Source: Arthrinium phaeospermum
Taxonomy: Eukaryota > Ascomycota > Sordariomycetes > Amphisphaeriales > Apiosporaceae
DNA: 64,000 bases
Direction: 5' to 3'
NCBI GenBank assembly: GCA_006503535.1
Contig: QYRS01000006.1
Location: 2,976,001 to 3,040,000 of the forward strand
A program made the translations under genes and the position numbers. Positions 21,933 to 33,819 of the stretch are shown piece after piece. A model generated the notes under the pieces. That model was given only the letters and a program-made list of their open reading frames with translations, did not search any database and was not told where the DNA came from. The stretch's first letter is position 1. Each line of letters starts with the position of its first letter.

Positions 21933-24018
21933 TCAAGATTGTTCAGCATGACCGCGAAGAGAGGTCGGGCCTTGGAATCCCGAAGACGACGGAGGTTTGA
22001 CGTTTTGCATCTCCATATCTTGGCCATGGGCTCTGACGTCGCGAGTCTTTCGGTCCCCAAGTCGCTGATCTCCCTCTTCAAACAGGTTCTTGAACCGGTA
22101 ATAGGTGGGCGGGCGAGGGCGGCAAAGGACTACAACCCAGTTTTTCCAAGCCTTGCCCTGGGTGAAGGCCCTGTAACGGTCTTTCTTGAGGAACTTATGA
22201 GAGTTGAGGAACTCTCGGGTCGTCTCGCCCCTGGCCATAAGGAAAAAGTGGTAGCCCATGAGAGCTGCTGGGTACAAAGTTGCAATGATGCCATAGATGA
22301 ACATGGCGAAGGGCACTCGAAAAGTATCGATGGCAGTTCCAACAGAAACCTTCTCTTGAGAAGCATATACTAGAACATGAGCGAGCGATGCCCCGATAAG
22401 GTATACTCCGAGGAGAGTGGTTGCGGTAACAAAGGTGAAAAAGTAGCGATAGTTGCGGCGACCAACACAGTTGTTTAGCCAAACGCAGTGGTGATCCTGA
22501 GTTTCGACACAGTTGTCGCATAATCGGCAATGGTGGGCACGGGGCGGCCGCCAGATATTGCAGGTTTTGCAGTACTTCGTAGGCACCTCCATCGCTGCGG
22601 TGCTGGACTCAGCCGACTTAATCAAAGTCCAGTCGTTCATGGGAGGAGCCAGGCGTAGCGGGTCTTCATCGTCCTCGGGGGGAGGGAACTTGTGCAGGTT
22701 ACGCGGCAAGATCTAGGTTTCACTGTCAGTTCCATGTCCATGTAGAAGCTCATCTGGGGCTTAGTAAACTTACTCCTGGGTCTGAAGCTGATGCATGCAC
22801 GAAGGACGACATGCTGATGTAGAAAATATAGGCAAAGACAAGAGGAACTGCTGGCGATACGTTGTTCCACAGCCAGGGAGCAGAAAAGATGAAGAACAGA
22901 ACGGCGGGGATCACGACAAGCGAGCCTGTAGCAATGTTGATGGGCCGGTGATGGGTGTTCTGTAGCCGACCACCCATTGCGAATACCGTATTTCCTTCGA
23001 AATACTCATGGTTTCGGCCGAGCTTCGGGTGCCTCTCCTTTGTAGATGGCTTGGTAGGTCGCTCTGCAACAGGAAAGGGAGTCAGCTGAGGTGACGACGC
23101 ACCAGACGAGAGCTTCTCTGCACCGGGCATACTGCGGTTTTGTGGTATGCTGGCACCGTCCCCCTTGTTTGGCAGCATGAAGCCTGACCGGAAAGACCGT
23201 GGCGACTTCCCCGGCGTTGGCAAGTTCGCACCGTTCTTGTAACCCTGGCTTTTATCAACATCCAGGCTAAGACCCTTGTCCTCAGCCTTTTTCCGCTGTA
23301 AAGGGCGTACACTCTCGCTAAGACTAGCAGCGGGATAGTGATCCTGAGTGGGGCTGGTGTTTGCAGTGACCCTGTCGTATGTTTCGCCCTCGGTTGCATC
23401 AGTCCCCCTGGATGGGGGTAGCTGGTGCTGCCCCTCTTCCTCGTTCGTGATTTGGTGAGACAGCTGGCTAAGTCTCGCGGGGTTTGCCGTTACGTCGTGT
23501 GGTTGTATTACGCTGGTTCGGTTCTCAGCAGTAGTTTCATTGTTGGTCAGACGTGGCTGTTGGCTGGTGGTCGTCGAAGGCCGGGACGCCCCTCGCTGTG
23601 CCTGCAGCCTGGAAGAGCTCATAGGATGAAAGAAAGCATGCGAAGTTAAAGATGGAACATGGCTTCTGCTTGCAGAGCTCATCGGCCGAGCACTGGCGCC
23701 AGATCCCGTCACACTGTTACTGATGCTCCCTCTCTGGTAACCAAGGCGATGTGGTCCTGACTGCGACCAACCATTCCTGGAGTTGCCGGTTCTTGCGGTA
23801 TCGGGTCGAGACTCGGACGCAATCCCGCTTCTTCGGTTGAGGCTTGTGCCGGCCCGCATTTGCTCGGCAGCGTGTGCATCGCCATCTTCGGATGCGATGT
23901 CTGTCATACGGGACGAGACGATGCTGGGAGGGCCCGCAGGAAAGCGCGGCATAGGAGCAATATCGTCGTCGCCTGCTGGCGGCCATTCCGGCCGCTCGTG
24001 CGGCTCGTTTGATGTCAT
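21933..24018 (-). CDS. ERF2: DHHC palmitoyltransferase, ERF2 family
   Basis: Attaches palmitate to cysteines of proteins such as Ras; acts at the ER/Golgi membrane, in yeast with partner Erf4. Exons (minus) 24018-22774 and 22712-21933, 674 residues; GTAAGT donor, CCTAG acceptor, phase 0. The first ~310 residues are Ser/Thr/Pro/Gln-rich and look disordered, longer than in yeast. Then NHEYFEGNTVFAMGGRLQ, two membrane segments (VIPAVLFFIFSAPWLW and VPLVFAYIFYISM), and a cysteine-rich domain with KYCKTCNIWRPPRAHHCRLC and the active DHHC. Two more membrane segments and the TTxE-like ARGETTREFL motif complete the family layout. Another ATG lies 51 bases upstream (24069), so the start could be 17 residues earlier. 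Confidence 0.93.
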
Positions 24019-25603
24019 AGTTCTGATTGCAACAGAATGAGGTTCGGGTATATGTTGGCCAAGTAGCACAGAGAACTCAACAGCATCTGCTGCCGGTTAC
24101 TGGCATGCCGTCTCGAGCGGGTTTGGGAGCGTCGCACAATAGGCTCCAGTCGGTATCACCGAAGGGTCGTGTCGCAAACGTTTGCAGCGTCGCCTTTCGT
24201 AAAAACTACCACCTCATCAAAAGGGACCCAACTTCATCCGATTTGATCTACAGTCTGATGTTTGCAGATGATGTAGAGCGAGGGAATGAATGTGCCTTGT
24301 TGCGAGGGAGGCAGGTTTGTATTAGGGCGCTCGAGGTGCTGTTGGCCGCCGGGTTTGAAACTGGTGGTTGGGGGCGTGGTAAGCCGTAGAGAGCGTGGTT
24401 GATTGACCGAGATGGCTGCTTCGATCTGCGCAGCAGAAAAGAGAGTCGGGGTCGTCTCGTAGTAGCAGTAGTAGTACCGGGTAGTCGTAGTACACACCGA
24501 AGTGGATGGGTTGGTGGTTGTGATGATTAAGAACTATGTGTTGGGACTGGGGAGAATGAGTGAATAGAAGAAAAAAGCAAAGGCGTGCATGAGCGAAGCC
24601 AAGTCCACGATGGGAGGAAATGCCTGGCTATTCTTCAGCTCATTAGGCGATTGATTGATGAGCACGGCACGAGATGCAAGGCAGGCAATCAAGCACAGGC
24701 AGGGAAGGTGCAGTGAGACGAGAAATCACCTTAAGGGGCACGAGCGTCTTATTGGCAGGTGTCGTGGTGGTGGTGGTCTTGGTGCTTGGTTCGCCAATGC
24801 GCAGAATCTAGCACGCACAACACACCACTCGGCACTACAGCAAGCACTACAACTATGTACGGCGCCTCCATCTGCTACATAAGATCCATCCCTACCTGTC
24901 ATTATGTCAAGTGCTGCATATGAAGAAGTACGACATACGGTGCTGAAAGGCTGAGCTGGTAGACACCAAGACAATTAGTATAGGAATAGCAACGCATAGT
25001 TACGTAGCCATGAGCAATTCCGGCACCCGACGAACGATCTACCAAGCAGCCGGATACACGTTTGAAACTCGACACCAGAAGCAAGCAAGGCGCTTTTGCG
25101 ACAGCCAGCAGTCAGCAGTAGCAGTGGCAGCCAGTTTGCATCAGAGAGCCAATGTCTTTTGAGTGGGCTCAATTTCGACATGCAGCAAGCGCGCAGGGGT
25201 GGGTGGAATGGGCCATCCCGATCTGAGCTTAATGCACTCCAACACGGACCCTCTTCTCTGCACTAGCAAGAGAGCGCCGGCAAAGACTGGATGAACAATT
25301 CCAGCCTTTGGGTGGGAATGGCCCAGCATAGCCACAGCCACAACTGAGTGCCACAGGAGCCACGGCTGACGGCCTTACGGGTAAGCAGTCTTCTGGTCAG
25401 CCACGAAGGAAGCAAAGAAGCCCCCACCTACAGCCGAGAACCTTAAGCCCATTGGCCAATGGTCCATAGCTCGTTGCAAATGATCGAACCACCGTCCTTT
25501 TGTGACATCCTCAGTTATTACCTTCCTTTGACGAAACCTGCCCAAACAGCCGCGAGCCACCCGAGACGACTCCCCCCGACAACCACCACAGAAATCCTTC
25601 AAC
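24019..25603. other. 1.6 kb divergent spacer
   Basis: Lies between the divergent ERF2-like gene and the small mitochondrial protein gene. Many short ORFs on both strands, none with motif or codon support. Presumably both promoters and a long ERF2 leader. No RNA gene seen. Confidence 0.45.
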
Positions 25604-26290
25604 ATGGCCTCCATGATCGCCCGCCGGGCTTTCTCTACCAGCACTCGCCGCCTGGCTCAGGTTGATGCCAACCTCAAGGCCGAGACCAAGCGCAACCCCG
25701 AGCTCTACGTGCGTCATATCCCGTCGAAAACATGCGATTGCCAATCCACCGGCCGATGCTCTCCGCAACGGCCTTCGGGCTCCTCAGCGCGGGCAATTGG
25801 AGACTTGCTGTCCGGACATATTCGCTGACTGGTGGGAAACAGATTCTCGGAGGTGTCATGTGTGCTGCTCTCGGCGGTGCCGGTCTTTACTTCGGTACGC
25901 ATCATGCGAATTCTTGATCTCCCAGCTGAATTAACGGGGGGCGCGTGCTAATGCAACTGCTTCTTAAAAGGCCGAACCCCCACCAAGTCCACATCTGAGG
26001 CCCCCGTCAACATGTCCAAGGAGGCCATGCCCTGGGAGACTGGCTCCGAGGCCGGCAAGTACCAATACCACCCTGGCGGCGACCCTGCGAATGCTCCCAA
26101 GGACGCTCCCAGCGCCGTCAACGTTGTCGTTGTTCCCGACGTCGATCTTCCCAAGGTAGGTACCATCTTTACTTCCGTGAAGGAGCTCATCGCTTGCGGA
26201 ATTCTCGGTTTAGTAGGAACTCGGATAGCTGACCAGATACTGCAGCGCCTGCACGACAAGTACAACAAATGGGGCAAGGACGGCTACTAA
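25604..26290 (+). CDS. Small predicted mitochondrial single-span protein
   Basis: No specific function assigned. Exons 25604-25708, 25843-25894, 25971-26155, 26246-26290, 128 residues. Junctions GTGCGT/ACAG, GTACGC/AAAAG and GTAGGT/TGCAG all keep frame. The N-terminus (MIARRAFSTSTRRLAQ) is a typical mitochondrial presequence. It is followed by one short hydrophobic glycine/alanine span (ILGGVMCAALGGAGLYFG) and a polar tail with HPGGDP, APKDAPSAVNVVVVP and a terminal LHDKYNKWGKDGY. This pattern fits a small inner-membrane protein facing the intermembrane space. Because MAT flanks often include COX13, I compared it with cytochrome oxidase subunit VIa from general knowledge, and it does not match. 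Intron 3 (90 bases) has no stop and is a multiple of three, so a retained form with 30 extra residues is possible. Confidence 0.82.
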
Positions 26291-27725
26291 ACACTCGAAG
26301 CAGAGTAGTTGAGTGAGTTGGTATCCTGGCATGCGACACTAGAAGACGCGACAGCATTGTCCCTTTGTATATACATAAACATCCGAATTCGGCATTACAC
26401 CAATGGAGAGAAGGGTCCGTTTAGAAATCGAATCTAACGTAATGTTGCCTGGTGAGGTTCGGTCCCGTTCTCAAAATGAATCGCTGTCTCTGTCATTGCA
26501 ATTATTGTTGCTGTCTAAGGTTACGTTTCCTCTGTGTATAGGGGCAGTTATCGTAGTGTTTGGAATCCCGACACCTTATTGTGAGAATTTGAGACGAGGC
26601 TGCCATCCGTAGAGACAAGCGACATCGGATGTTGGCGCGTTATTGGTGAATGACTGGTGTTTTTTGTAAGCGAGTATCTCCTTGTCTATACGCCTTGAAC
26701 GTAATGTTTCTATATGATTTGACCAAGCATCGTGTCGTGGTCTGTTGTATGCAACTGTAATAGGTGAACTATGCCTACATTTAGCTGGGTATTTGCTTAT
26801 AGCCTTCAATATATCTGGTACTGGGCAACACTGCCGCTGAGTAAACTCCCTATTGTCTTTAGCCCAAGTCAGCATCTGGGTTTCGGATATGTCTCTTGAT
26901 ATGTTATCAAAGTTGATGTAATAGCATGGGCTCTTTTGGTAGGCATAGCTGGCAGAGGCAAGAGAGCACTTACTACTCGTCCAACGCAAGCGTGCGAGTT
27001 GGACGGCAACCTAACGACACCAGGGAGATTAGAACAGAAGTGGCAAACCATATCAGTCTCTATTACGTATATAAGAGTCCAATTCTATGACCCTCTATAA
27101 AATATCACTTGTCAGTGATTAATAGACACAAATCCCGTGGTGAATTGGCACAGACATGCTCAACATCTAGGCCAGTCCAGCCCGCTCAAGAATGCCCCCC
27201 CGGCCTTAGCAGCTCCCCCAGATAAACCCCCGAGAACGTCTCATCATTGACCACAACATCGTCTGTACTGCTTATACTGGCTGTAATTTGCTTATGATCA
27301 TGGAGATGATCATGGAGACAGAGAGAGAGAGAGCAGTGTCAACGTGATGTGTAACAGGTTACACTACCCGCATATTGTCGAAAACTTGGCTGCTAAACTT
27401 TTCTTTTTTTTCTTCTTTGCAATATGAGCATCCAATGACCCAACCACAGAAACATCTTACACTAAGTATTATCAATTTTCTGCTGTCGGTCCCTGAGAAC
27501 GCAGATCGGGCGAGTGAGCCATGGTAGGTATACAGGGTGGAGACAAATGGGCAGACCGTGCACAGGCCATTTCCGCTTACATTTACTGTCCGCGGAAAGT
27601 CGCGACTTGATTGCAAGGTTGGCCTCCAGTAGCTTCTTGCGACAAACCATAGATATTCAGCAACCACAGTATCTCATAGATCTCATCCAATCATACATGA
27701 CTAAACAATTGGACACAAGGTCGTG
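26291..27725. other. 1.4 kb AT-richer spacer with one weak ORF
   Basis: Mostly empty. On the minus strand about 26576-26880 reads as a coherent but unrecognised peptide (LTWAKDNREFTQRQCC onward). An upstream GTAAGT near 26971 could be a donor. There is no homology clue and the stretch is AT-richer than the genes, so I do not call a gene. A GA-dinucleotide run lies at 27321-27332. Confidence 0.35.
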
Positions 27726-30486
27726 ATGGCGCCGAATGTAAGAATGCTTCACATACTTGGGAGATAGTTGCATTAACTCAATTGTCTGCAGTTTCGGACC
27801 AATACTCAGACGCGACGAGGCGCCAGAGGCGCATACGTTGAACACGACGACTTTGAAGGTATGCGCCTTCGACCTACATCTAATCCCATTGCAGGGCTGA
27901 CTCTCATCTCGCAGGACTACCCGTCCGACAATGGCGTCAGGAGTGGATAAGCGTCGCGCCCCCTCCGCCGGCCGAAACCACCCAAAAGAGCGACATCTGG
28001 GATGTTGAACTGCCCCATGGCATGCCCAAGGATTCTCAGCTCCTGCCACAACATACCCAAGAGCTCCTTCGAGCCGCAAGGTCCGGACGACTATACAAGC
28101 GACCCGCGCCGGTTGAGGAAGAGGATGCCGATGCCGATGCTGCCCCCGAGAAGGCCGAGAAGAAAGAGGAAGACCAGAGCACCAAGGGTTTCATGATCAA
28201 GGCGTGGAAGCAAATCCCTCGCACTTCGGAAGGATCAACTGTGTCCCACCTCGCTAAGAGAAGGAAGAATACCGTGACGTTGTCTTCGAGCTTGCCTGCA
28301 GGGCTCACATCCGGCCCGACAGTAACCAAGGCCACTGTTCGTCGCGTCGATGCTGCTGGCAACCCCTATACGCAGGAGGTCACTTTGGCCGAGGGTCAAC
28401 CTGTGGATGGCGAAATCATCTCGACAACGGTGGTTCCAGCACCAAACACAAACGTGAACCCAGACGGCACCGCAGCTCCGACACCAGTCAAGCGACGACC
28501 TCCACCCCCCAAGAGGAAACCTAAGGGACCTGGCAGGGGACGCAAGAAGAAGCTGCCGCTTCCCGCAAGTACGCGACCGGAACCTTCGGGTGTGCCTGGC
28601 GCGGTGCCTGCTGATGGCCCTAAGCCAGAAACCGCAGGAGCTGATGTAAGTCAAAGGACAACCCTTGTGTCAATGCAGCGAAACTAATGGTTTTATAGGC
28701 CGTTAAGAAGGACGGAACGAATGACGAGCAAAACGAACACAAGAATCAAGACACGGAAATGGGTGAGGCAGATGACGACGACGACGGCAGCGACGACGGC
28801 GAAGAGGGTGAAGATGGTGGCGACGATGAGGAGGGCGAGCTTCCGGATACTGCAAACGGCACGCCTGCAGCCCAGGATAAGGAGAGCAGTGTCGACCAAG
28901 ACATGAAGAACTCGCCCTCTGTTGAACCGCCAGTTATTACCGCACCACCCATCGACCCTGATGCCATGGACATATCTGCGCCGGAAGAGCCTCTACCAGC
29001 CGCCACTATCCCACCGCTGCAACCCCCGTCACATCTGATGGCGTCCCGCCTGGAGGGAAGTCCATTGAAGAACGTCTTGTCGATTCCCTCGCCGACCGAG
29101 GCCGCCCCAGCACAACCACCTCCAGTGAGCCCACCCGCGGCAGCGTCAACCACGGAGGAGCGTCCAGTATCACCCCCAACAGAAACGAAATCGGACCCCA
29201 TACCAGCTCCTGTCGAATCGGTAGAGAAACCTCTGGAGCAGCCCGTGGTGTCAACTGAGCAGCCTGAAATCAAACACGATGAGAGCACAGAACCCCAACT
29301 CTCAGCCGATGTGACTATGATGGACTTCACAACGGCCGATACGAACACTGCTGCTGAGCCTGAAACTACCGCAGAAGCTACTGCAGAGGCAGTATCAGAA
29401 GTTTTATCGGAAACTGTCGCGGAAGTCTTACCGGAACTCGCACCAGAGGCTGCGCCGGAAGTTGCGCCGGAGGCTGTCACTGAGGCCCTCCCTGACGCCG
29501 CGCCGGAAGTTGCACCGGAAGCTGCACCGGAAGCTGCGACTGGAGCTGCACTGGGAGCTGCGTCTGAAGTCATGCCCGAAGGTGTTTCTGACACCGTCCT
29601 TGAAGCCGTGGCTGAGGCCATACCTGAAGCCGCACCTGAAGTCACTACCGAGGCCGCGCCTGAGGTTGTGCCAGCTGCAGAACCGACGTCAGGGATGGAA
29701 GGGATTGAAATTGAGACGAGTTTTGAAATACCGCAAGTCTCGGAGAGCAAGGCATCGCCGCCCAAAGAAACACCAGCAGACCCTACTCCTGAACAGGAAC
29801 CCGTTAAAGCACCGGAAGACGTCAAGCAACAAAGCCCCCCTGAAGCCCCACAAACTTCGGAGGATCCCAAGCTTGACATCGAGCCTCTCCCGGCTGTATC
29901 GGAACAAACCATGCCAACAGAGCCGGTACCAGCAGGTATATCCGAGCAGCCACTGCCTGCTGCTGAGCCCCAGGAGCAAATTTCCGAACAGGTGGATCCT
30001 GTTCCAGAGGCTCAGGCTGAGGAGCCAGCCACCTCATTGCCACCACTAAATCCTGTGCAGACTTCGGATCTTGTTATGGATTTGCAGGCACCAACCAATG
30101 AGCCCGCTAGCCCCGACTTGCTAGGCGGCCTCGAAGCGGTACTGGATAGTCACCGCAGCGACTCCAAAGAACTCCCGGGTAGCGAGCAGCCGTCTACCGA
30201 GGCAGCGGCAGAAGCGGAAACTACAGTGCCTTCAGACCTGGTGCCAACGGGTCAGCCTGAGCCTGTGGCGCCAGTCGAGGCTCCGGTCGAGGTCCCAGTG
30301 GAGGTTCCAATCGAGTCTTCTGTCGTCGAGACTCTAGTCGAGGCTCCAGTCGAGGCTCCAGAACAGACTACGGAAGAGGCTGCACCGGACGCCCCGGCGG
30401 CAGCGGCAGCAGAGACGGAGACGAAAACGGAGCCGGCGCAGGTCGAAGACAAGCCGGCGGAGCAGAAGCCTGATGATGGCAACTAG
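27726..30486 (+). CDS. Large acidic repetitive protein with AT-hook-like motif
   Basis: Unknown function. Exons 27726-27737, 27792-27858, 27915-28645, 28699-30486, 865 residues. The first exon codes only MAPN. Introns GTAAGA/TGCAG, GTATGC/CGCAG and GTAAGT/ATAG keep frame. The N-terminal third looks conserved and globular ([89 protein letters not shown]). A basic GPGRGRKKK segment resembles an AT-hook. After an Asp/Glu run, the C-terminal two thirds are very low complexity, rich in E, A, P and V, with imperfect [12 protein letters not shown] repeats (about 29400-29690). A nuclear chromatin-associated role is a guess from the basic motif plus acidic tail. Isolated gene with long spacers downstream. 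Confidence 0.85.
29398..29690 (+). repeat. In-gene degenerate EAAPEV-coding repeat
   Basis: Inside the large acidic protein: imperfect short units encoding variations of glutamate-alanine-proline-glutamate-valine, arranged head to tail without a strict period. Likely grown by slippage. Expect length variation between isolates. Confidence 0.7.
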
Positions 30487-31303
30487 GGTTGCTGTCCGTG
30501 CTAGCTCGCTCTCCTTTATGATTTGGGAAATGTGTAAATAAGCAGGGCTCAGGAAAGGGGGAGTTTTGAGGTTGTTGTATCTGCCAGTGTATTCTACTGT
30601 AGTTCGTCTCTATCAACGAAGCGTTTTTCCTTGAGTGAATACTGTCTCAGCAGCCACAAGGCTTGCACTCCGCAATCTGCTGAGATGCATATTGGACAAC
30701 TGAAGCCTGCGCTATCGAAAAAGGGTACTGATTTTGACATGGTAGTTTTGCAATTGAAATGCGTATAGTTCGCCTACATATCCGTACATCAAGGTGGTTT
30801 GGAAGGTCGTTGAAGTCAGGGGGGCGTTAGTCTTCAAAAGCAGTAACGGACGGAACGTCCCGGTCTGTTTGTTACGCCCCGGAGGTCGTTGTTTTTACGT
30901 TTTCTTTCGTGCATTACTTTGGTGGGGGGTGCTTTGTTTCCTCATTCGGCGCTTAGAGCAGCGTCGCTCAGGGTCCCCTCCCCCTCGTGCTCGCTCGTTC
31001 GCAACCCGTCGTTAACAACCACTCACTCACTTTGACGACTCCTCTCGGGGTCCAAGACCAGGATGGTATATCCACTCCGTTGCATGCCTCGCCTGGAAGT
31101 TCGGCATCGAACTTTTTGGTTTGGTTCCCAGGGCGGCGGAGCAAAAGTTCAGGTCCATTCATATTCGTAGTAAAGAGTCGGCCGAACCACATACACCCAC
31201 CCGATTGTTCTGAAGCGCGGCGGTGTCGATTTGGTGTTTTCAGCGAGGCTTCTGAATGCGCTGTCTAATACGATGATGCTCGAGAAGGACAACGTGCTCA
31301 GAT

Positions 31304-31323
31304 ATATATATGTATATATATAT
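31304..31323. repeat. TA microsatellite
   Basis: Alternating TA interrupted once by TG (TATATATATG then TATATATATA). Short simple repeat in spacer, without apparent function. Confidence 0.8.
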
Positions 31324-32642
31324 ACGGATGTATTTTTTCCTTCACTATAATGCCCATAGTTTGGGTCTCCTCAGAATATATTGACGGACGCCTCTCGGCC
31401 GAGGATGGGTATGAAAAGGCACTTGCCGTCAATATGCCTACAAGCGTGCATTAGCTAGTTGGTTTCTAACGAGTCGCTTGACGACGCCCTAAAACGGGTT
31501 GATCCTCTTCACGACTGAGTAGGAACGTATCTACCTATATATCTCGCGCAGCTGCCAACGACGCAACCCCTCCATACCCCACCACAGTGTGTAAATTATA
31601 CGTAGTGTAAAGCAACCTACCTACCTGTCACTCACTCCGCGTATTGGTTGTTCGAGACCGCCGGGTGTGTAGCTTGAGAGGGGGGCAATATATCTTGGCG
31701 GATGTTCTTGGCAATGCCTTGAGGTCTTTGAGGTCTAGAACAACTCGTCGTAATGCACGTCACATTGGCTGAACATGCGCAGAAGGAATGCCATGTGACA
31801 TATGCCAACGTGTTGGCAGGATATATTGCAGTGATGAGAATATGTCAAACCGCCAATCCACGCCATGCCTCCGATAGGGGACCGTAAAATCCCCTAGGTT
31901 GCCGTCTGTGTCGATACCACCCACCCTGACTTGTCAGGTTCGCTGCGGGCTGATCAGGGTGACTTGCCGCGAGCGCCCCTGATCGTATCACGGCTGATGA
32001 AGCTGGCTGCAGCACCGCCGCACATGCACGCGCGTCCATAGGGAAGCCGTCAAAACGTCCATCCAGAGATGGTATCCCTTCATCTTACGTTCTCCGACCA
32101 ACACATTGCAGATCGTGACGGGAGTGGCGCTGCTAAATGGGAGATGCCGTCATTGGGGAACAGGGCCAGATGAGATAATGGAGAGCCGGAAGGACCAATG
32201 GTGTACACACGTCAGCAAAGGACCAACGGAACAACAAATTGGAGGATCGAAAGTCATCGCAGTCCGCCATGTATAAGAAAAACCACCTCTAGTTTGTCTC
32301 AAACCACACTAATTCTCGTAGTAACAACATTAGTTCGTGAGAATCCAGGATGACCGCGAGAGGCGTCGAGTGCCATCGCTATTGCCAAAGTGAAACACAA
32401 TATGATGTGCATCTATCAATATATGATGTATTGTGGGTTAAACCTCTCGATTCTGGGTACCGTTCCAGTACATACTTACCTTCCCGAAAATCGACCGCAA
32501 TACTCGGGATAACTTCAGGGTCCAAAGGGCTATTCAAGTAATCTTGACCCCCACGCCATATTGACGGAGAGACATGATAATGGCAAATATCAAAGGGGGA
32601 GTCGAAATTGGGAAAAAGGCCAAAAGGAAAGAGAAAAATAAG

Positions 32643-32721
32643 TGACCGCAGAGGGAATTGAACCCTCTTGCCTTTAAGTATATGAATAAGAATACTACCG
32701 CTAGGCTACACCAACCCGGTC
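32643..32721 (-). tRNA. tRNA-like element, probably degenerate
   Basis: On the minus strand a good B box (GGTTCAATTCC) forms a perfect 5 bp T-stem, and an A-box-like TAGCCTAGCGGTAG lies at the correct distance upstream. The two ends pair over five bases (GACCG with CGGTC) and then mismatch. The anticodon arm does not fold into a normal 5 bp stem with a 7-base loop; the best stem (AGTAT/ATACT) leaves a 10-base loop. I therefore give no amino acid. It may be a tRNA pseudogene, a tRNA-derived SINE head, or an intron-bearing tRNA that I have folded wrongly. Confidence 0.4.
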
Positions 32722-33270
32722 AAGGGAATCATATGTCAAATTGGTTTATAGGCCTGTGCTGGTCAGTGTAGACCGTTGTTTCGAAGGGGCAACCAAGGGA
32801 TCAAGCTTTGGTGTTGCCATGGAATGTCCCCAAGCCCTCTCTAAACTCAAATGCGCCGCCATCAATTGGACACTGAATTGTCACCAGTAAACCCCCAGCG
32901 CCCGTAGAAGCCACTCTATCATTCTTCTCGTTAGGAAAAAGACACAGCATCCCAGAGAGTGACCGCCAACGGGGCTGTGCTAGAGTGTTTGGCGTCTTCC
33001 AGTGCGCAACGATCATCTTTCTGACACGATCAGTCTTGGGGCAGGATATGCTGCGGCGTGGAGGGAAGCGACTGGCCCGATGGCAGTCCCGAGAAGAAGC
33101 AGATGGTCATTGGCTTAGTGCTGGTTACTGTCCGATATTCCTCTGAACTCGCTGCGCTGGGGGAAATAGACATCTTATCAAGAATCCCGATGCCGAGAAT
33201 AGCCCATGTTGCGCGTACGTATATCAGCGCGGCGTGTTGCATGTGTTTCGTCGCCATGATTTCCTACTAA

Positions 33271-33819
33271 TTAATTTGCCGTCACTTCGAGGGTAACGAT
33301 ATCAATACAACAAGTGTGCTTTACCTGGATATCCGGTCTGGATCCGTATCTTCCACTGTACCAAGAGACGCTTATTGACGTGTTCTCGGGAGCTCTGCTA
33401 CTGATGCGTTCAAGCAGAGAACCATCCGTACTCCCTATACCAGAGTACCACAGTAGCGGATACTGCATCAGAATCCATGGGATTCTCGTCCATTTCCCTG
33501 CGTGGAGAAGAAATGTTTCGTTCCAAATATGTCGGGGTATTAAGCTTGCATCAGGAGCGCTCAGGAGAAATATCCATCGTAAGTCGTCCCGCAACCCACT
33601 ATACATAATATCGACAGGCTCGCAGATAAGTGCCTCCAGTCTTGCGTTCCGGTCTGCTCCGAAAGAACAGAGGATACGGACACCAGTCCAATCTCCGCCT
33701 CGTCCATAGCTGAACATTCGAGAGTGTCGAACGGTATCTGTCAGCCGATGCCGTCCATCAGACTTCACACAGCTTGGCATGGCCATGCTCGTAGGAATGA
33801 TAGGCAAGCGTCCTGGCAT
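33271..33819 (-). CDS. Hypothetical protein ORF (182 codons), weak
   Basis: An ATG-started open frame in an otherwise empty spacer, with natural-looking composition (tryptophan-rich stretches such as KWTRIPWILMQYPLLWYSG). No family recognised. Near its end a GTAAAG could act as a donor (after RPDIQ), with a TTAGTAG acceptor at about 33258-33264. That would join a second open stretch down to 33030, but beyond it the frame breaks. It may be a real orphan gene, a decayed gene or chance. Confidence 0.3.
   Translation of the reverse strand: MPGRLPIIPTSMAMPSCVKSDGRHRLTDTVRHSRMFSYGRGGDWTGVRILCSFGADRNARLEALICEPVDIMYSGLRDDLRWIFLLSAPDASLIPRHIWNETFLLHAGKWTRIPWILMQYPLLWYSGIGSTDGSLLERISSRAPENTSISVSWYSGRYGSRPDIQVKHTCCIDIVTLEVTAN

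Noticed and set aside
25604..26290. COX13 (cytochrome oxidase VIa), expected beside MAT
   Set aside because: The small mitochondrial protein has a presequence and one span, but its sequence pattern (HPGGDP, APKDAPSAVNVVVVP) does not fit subunit VIa.
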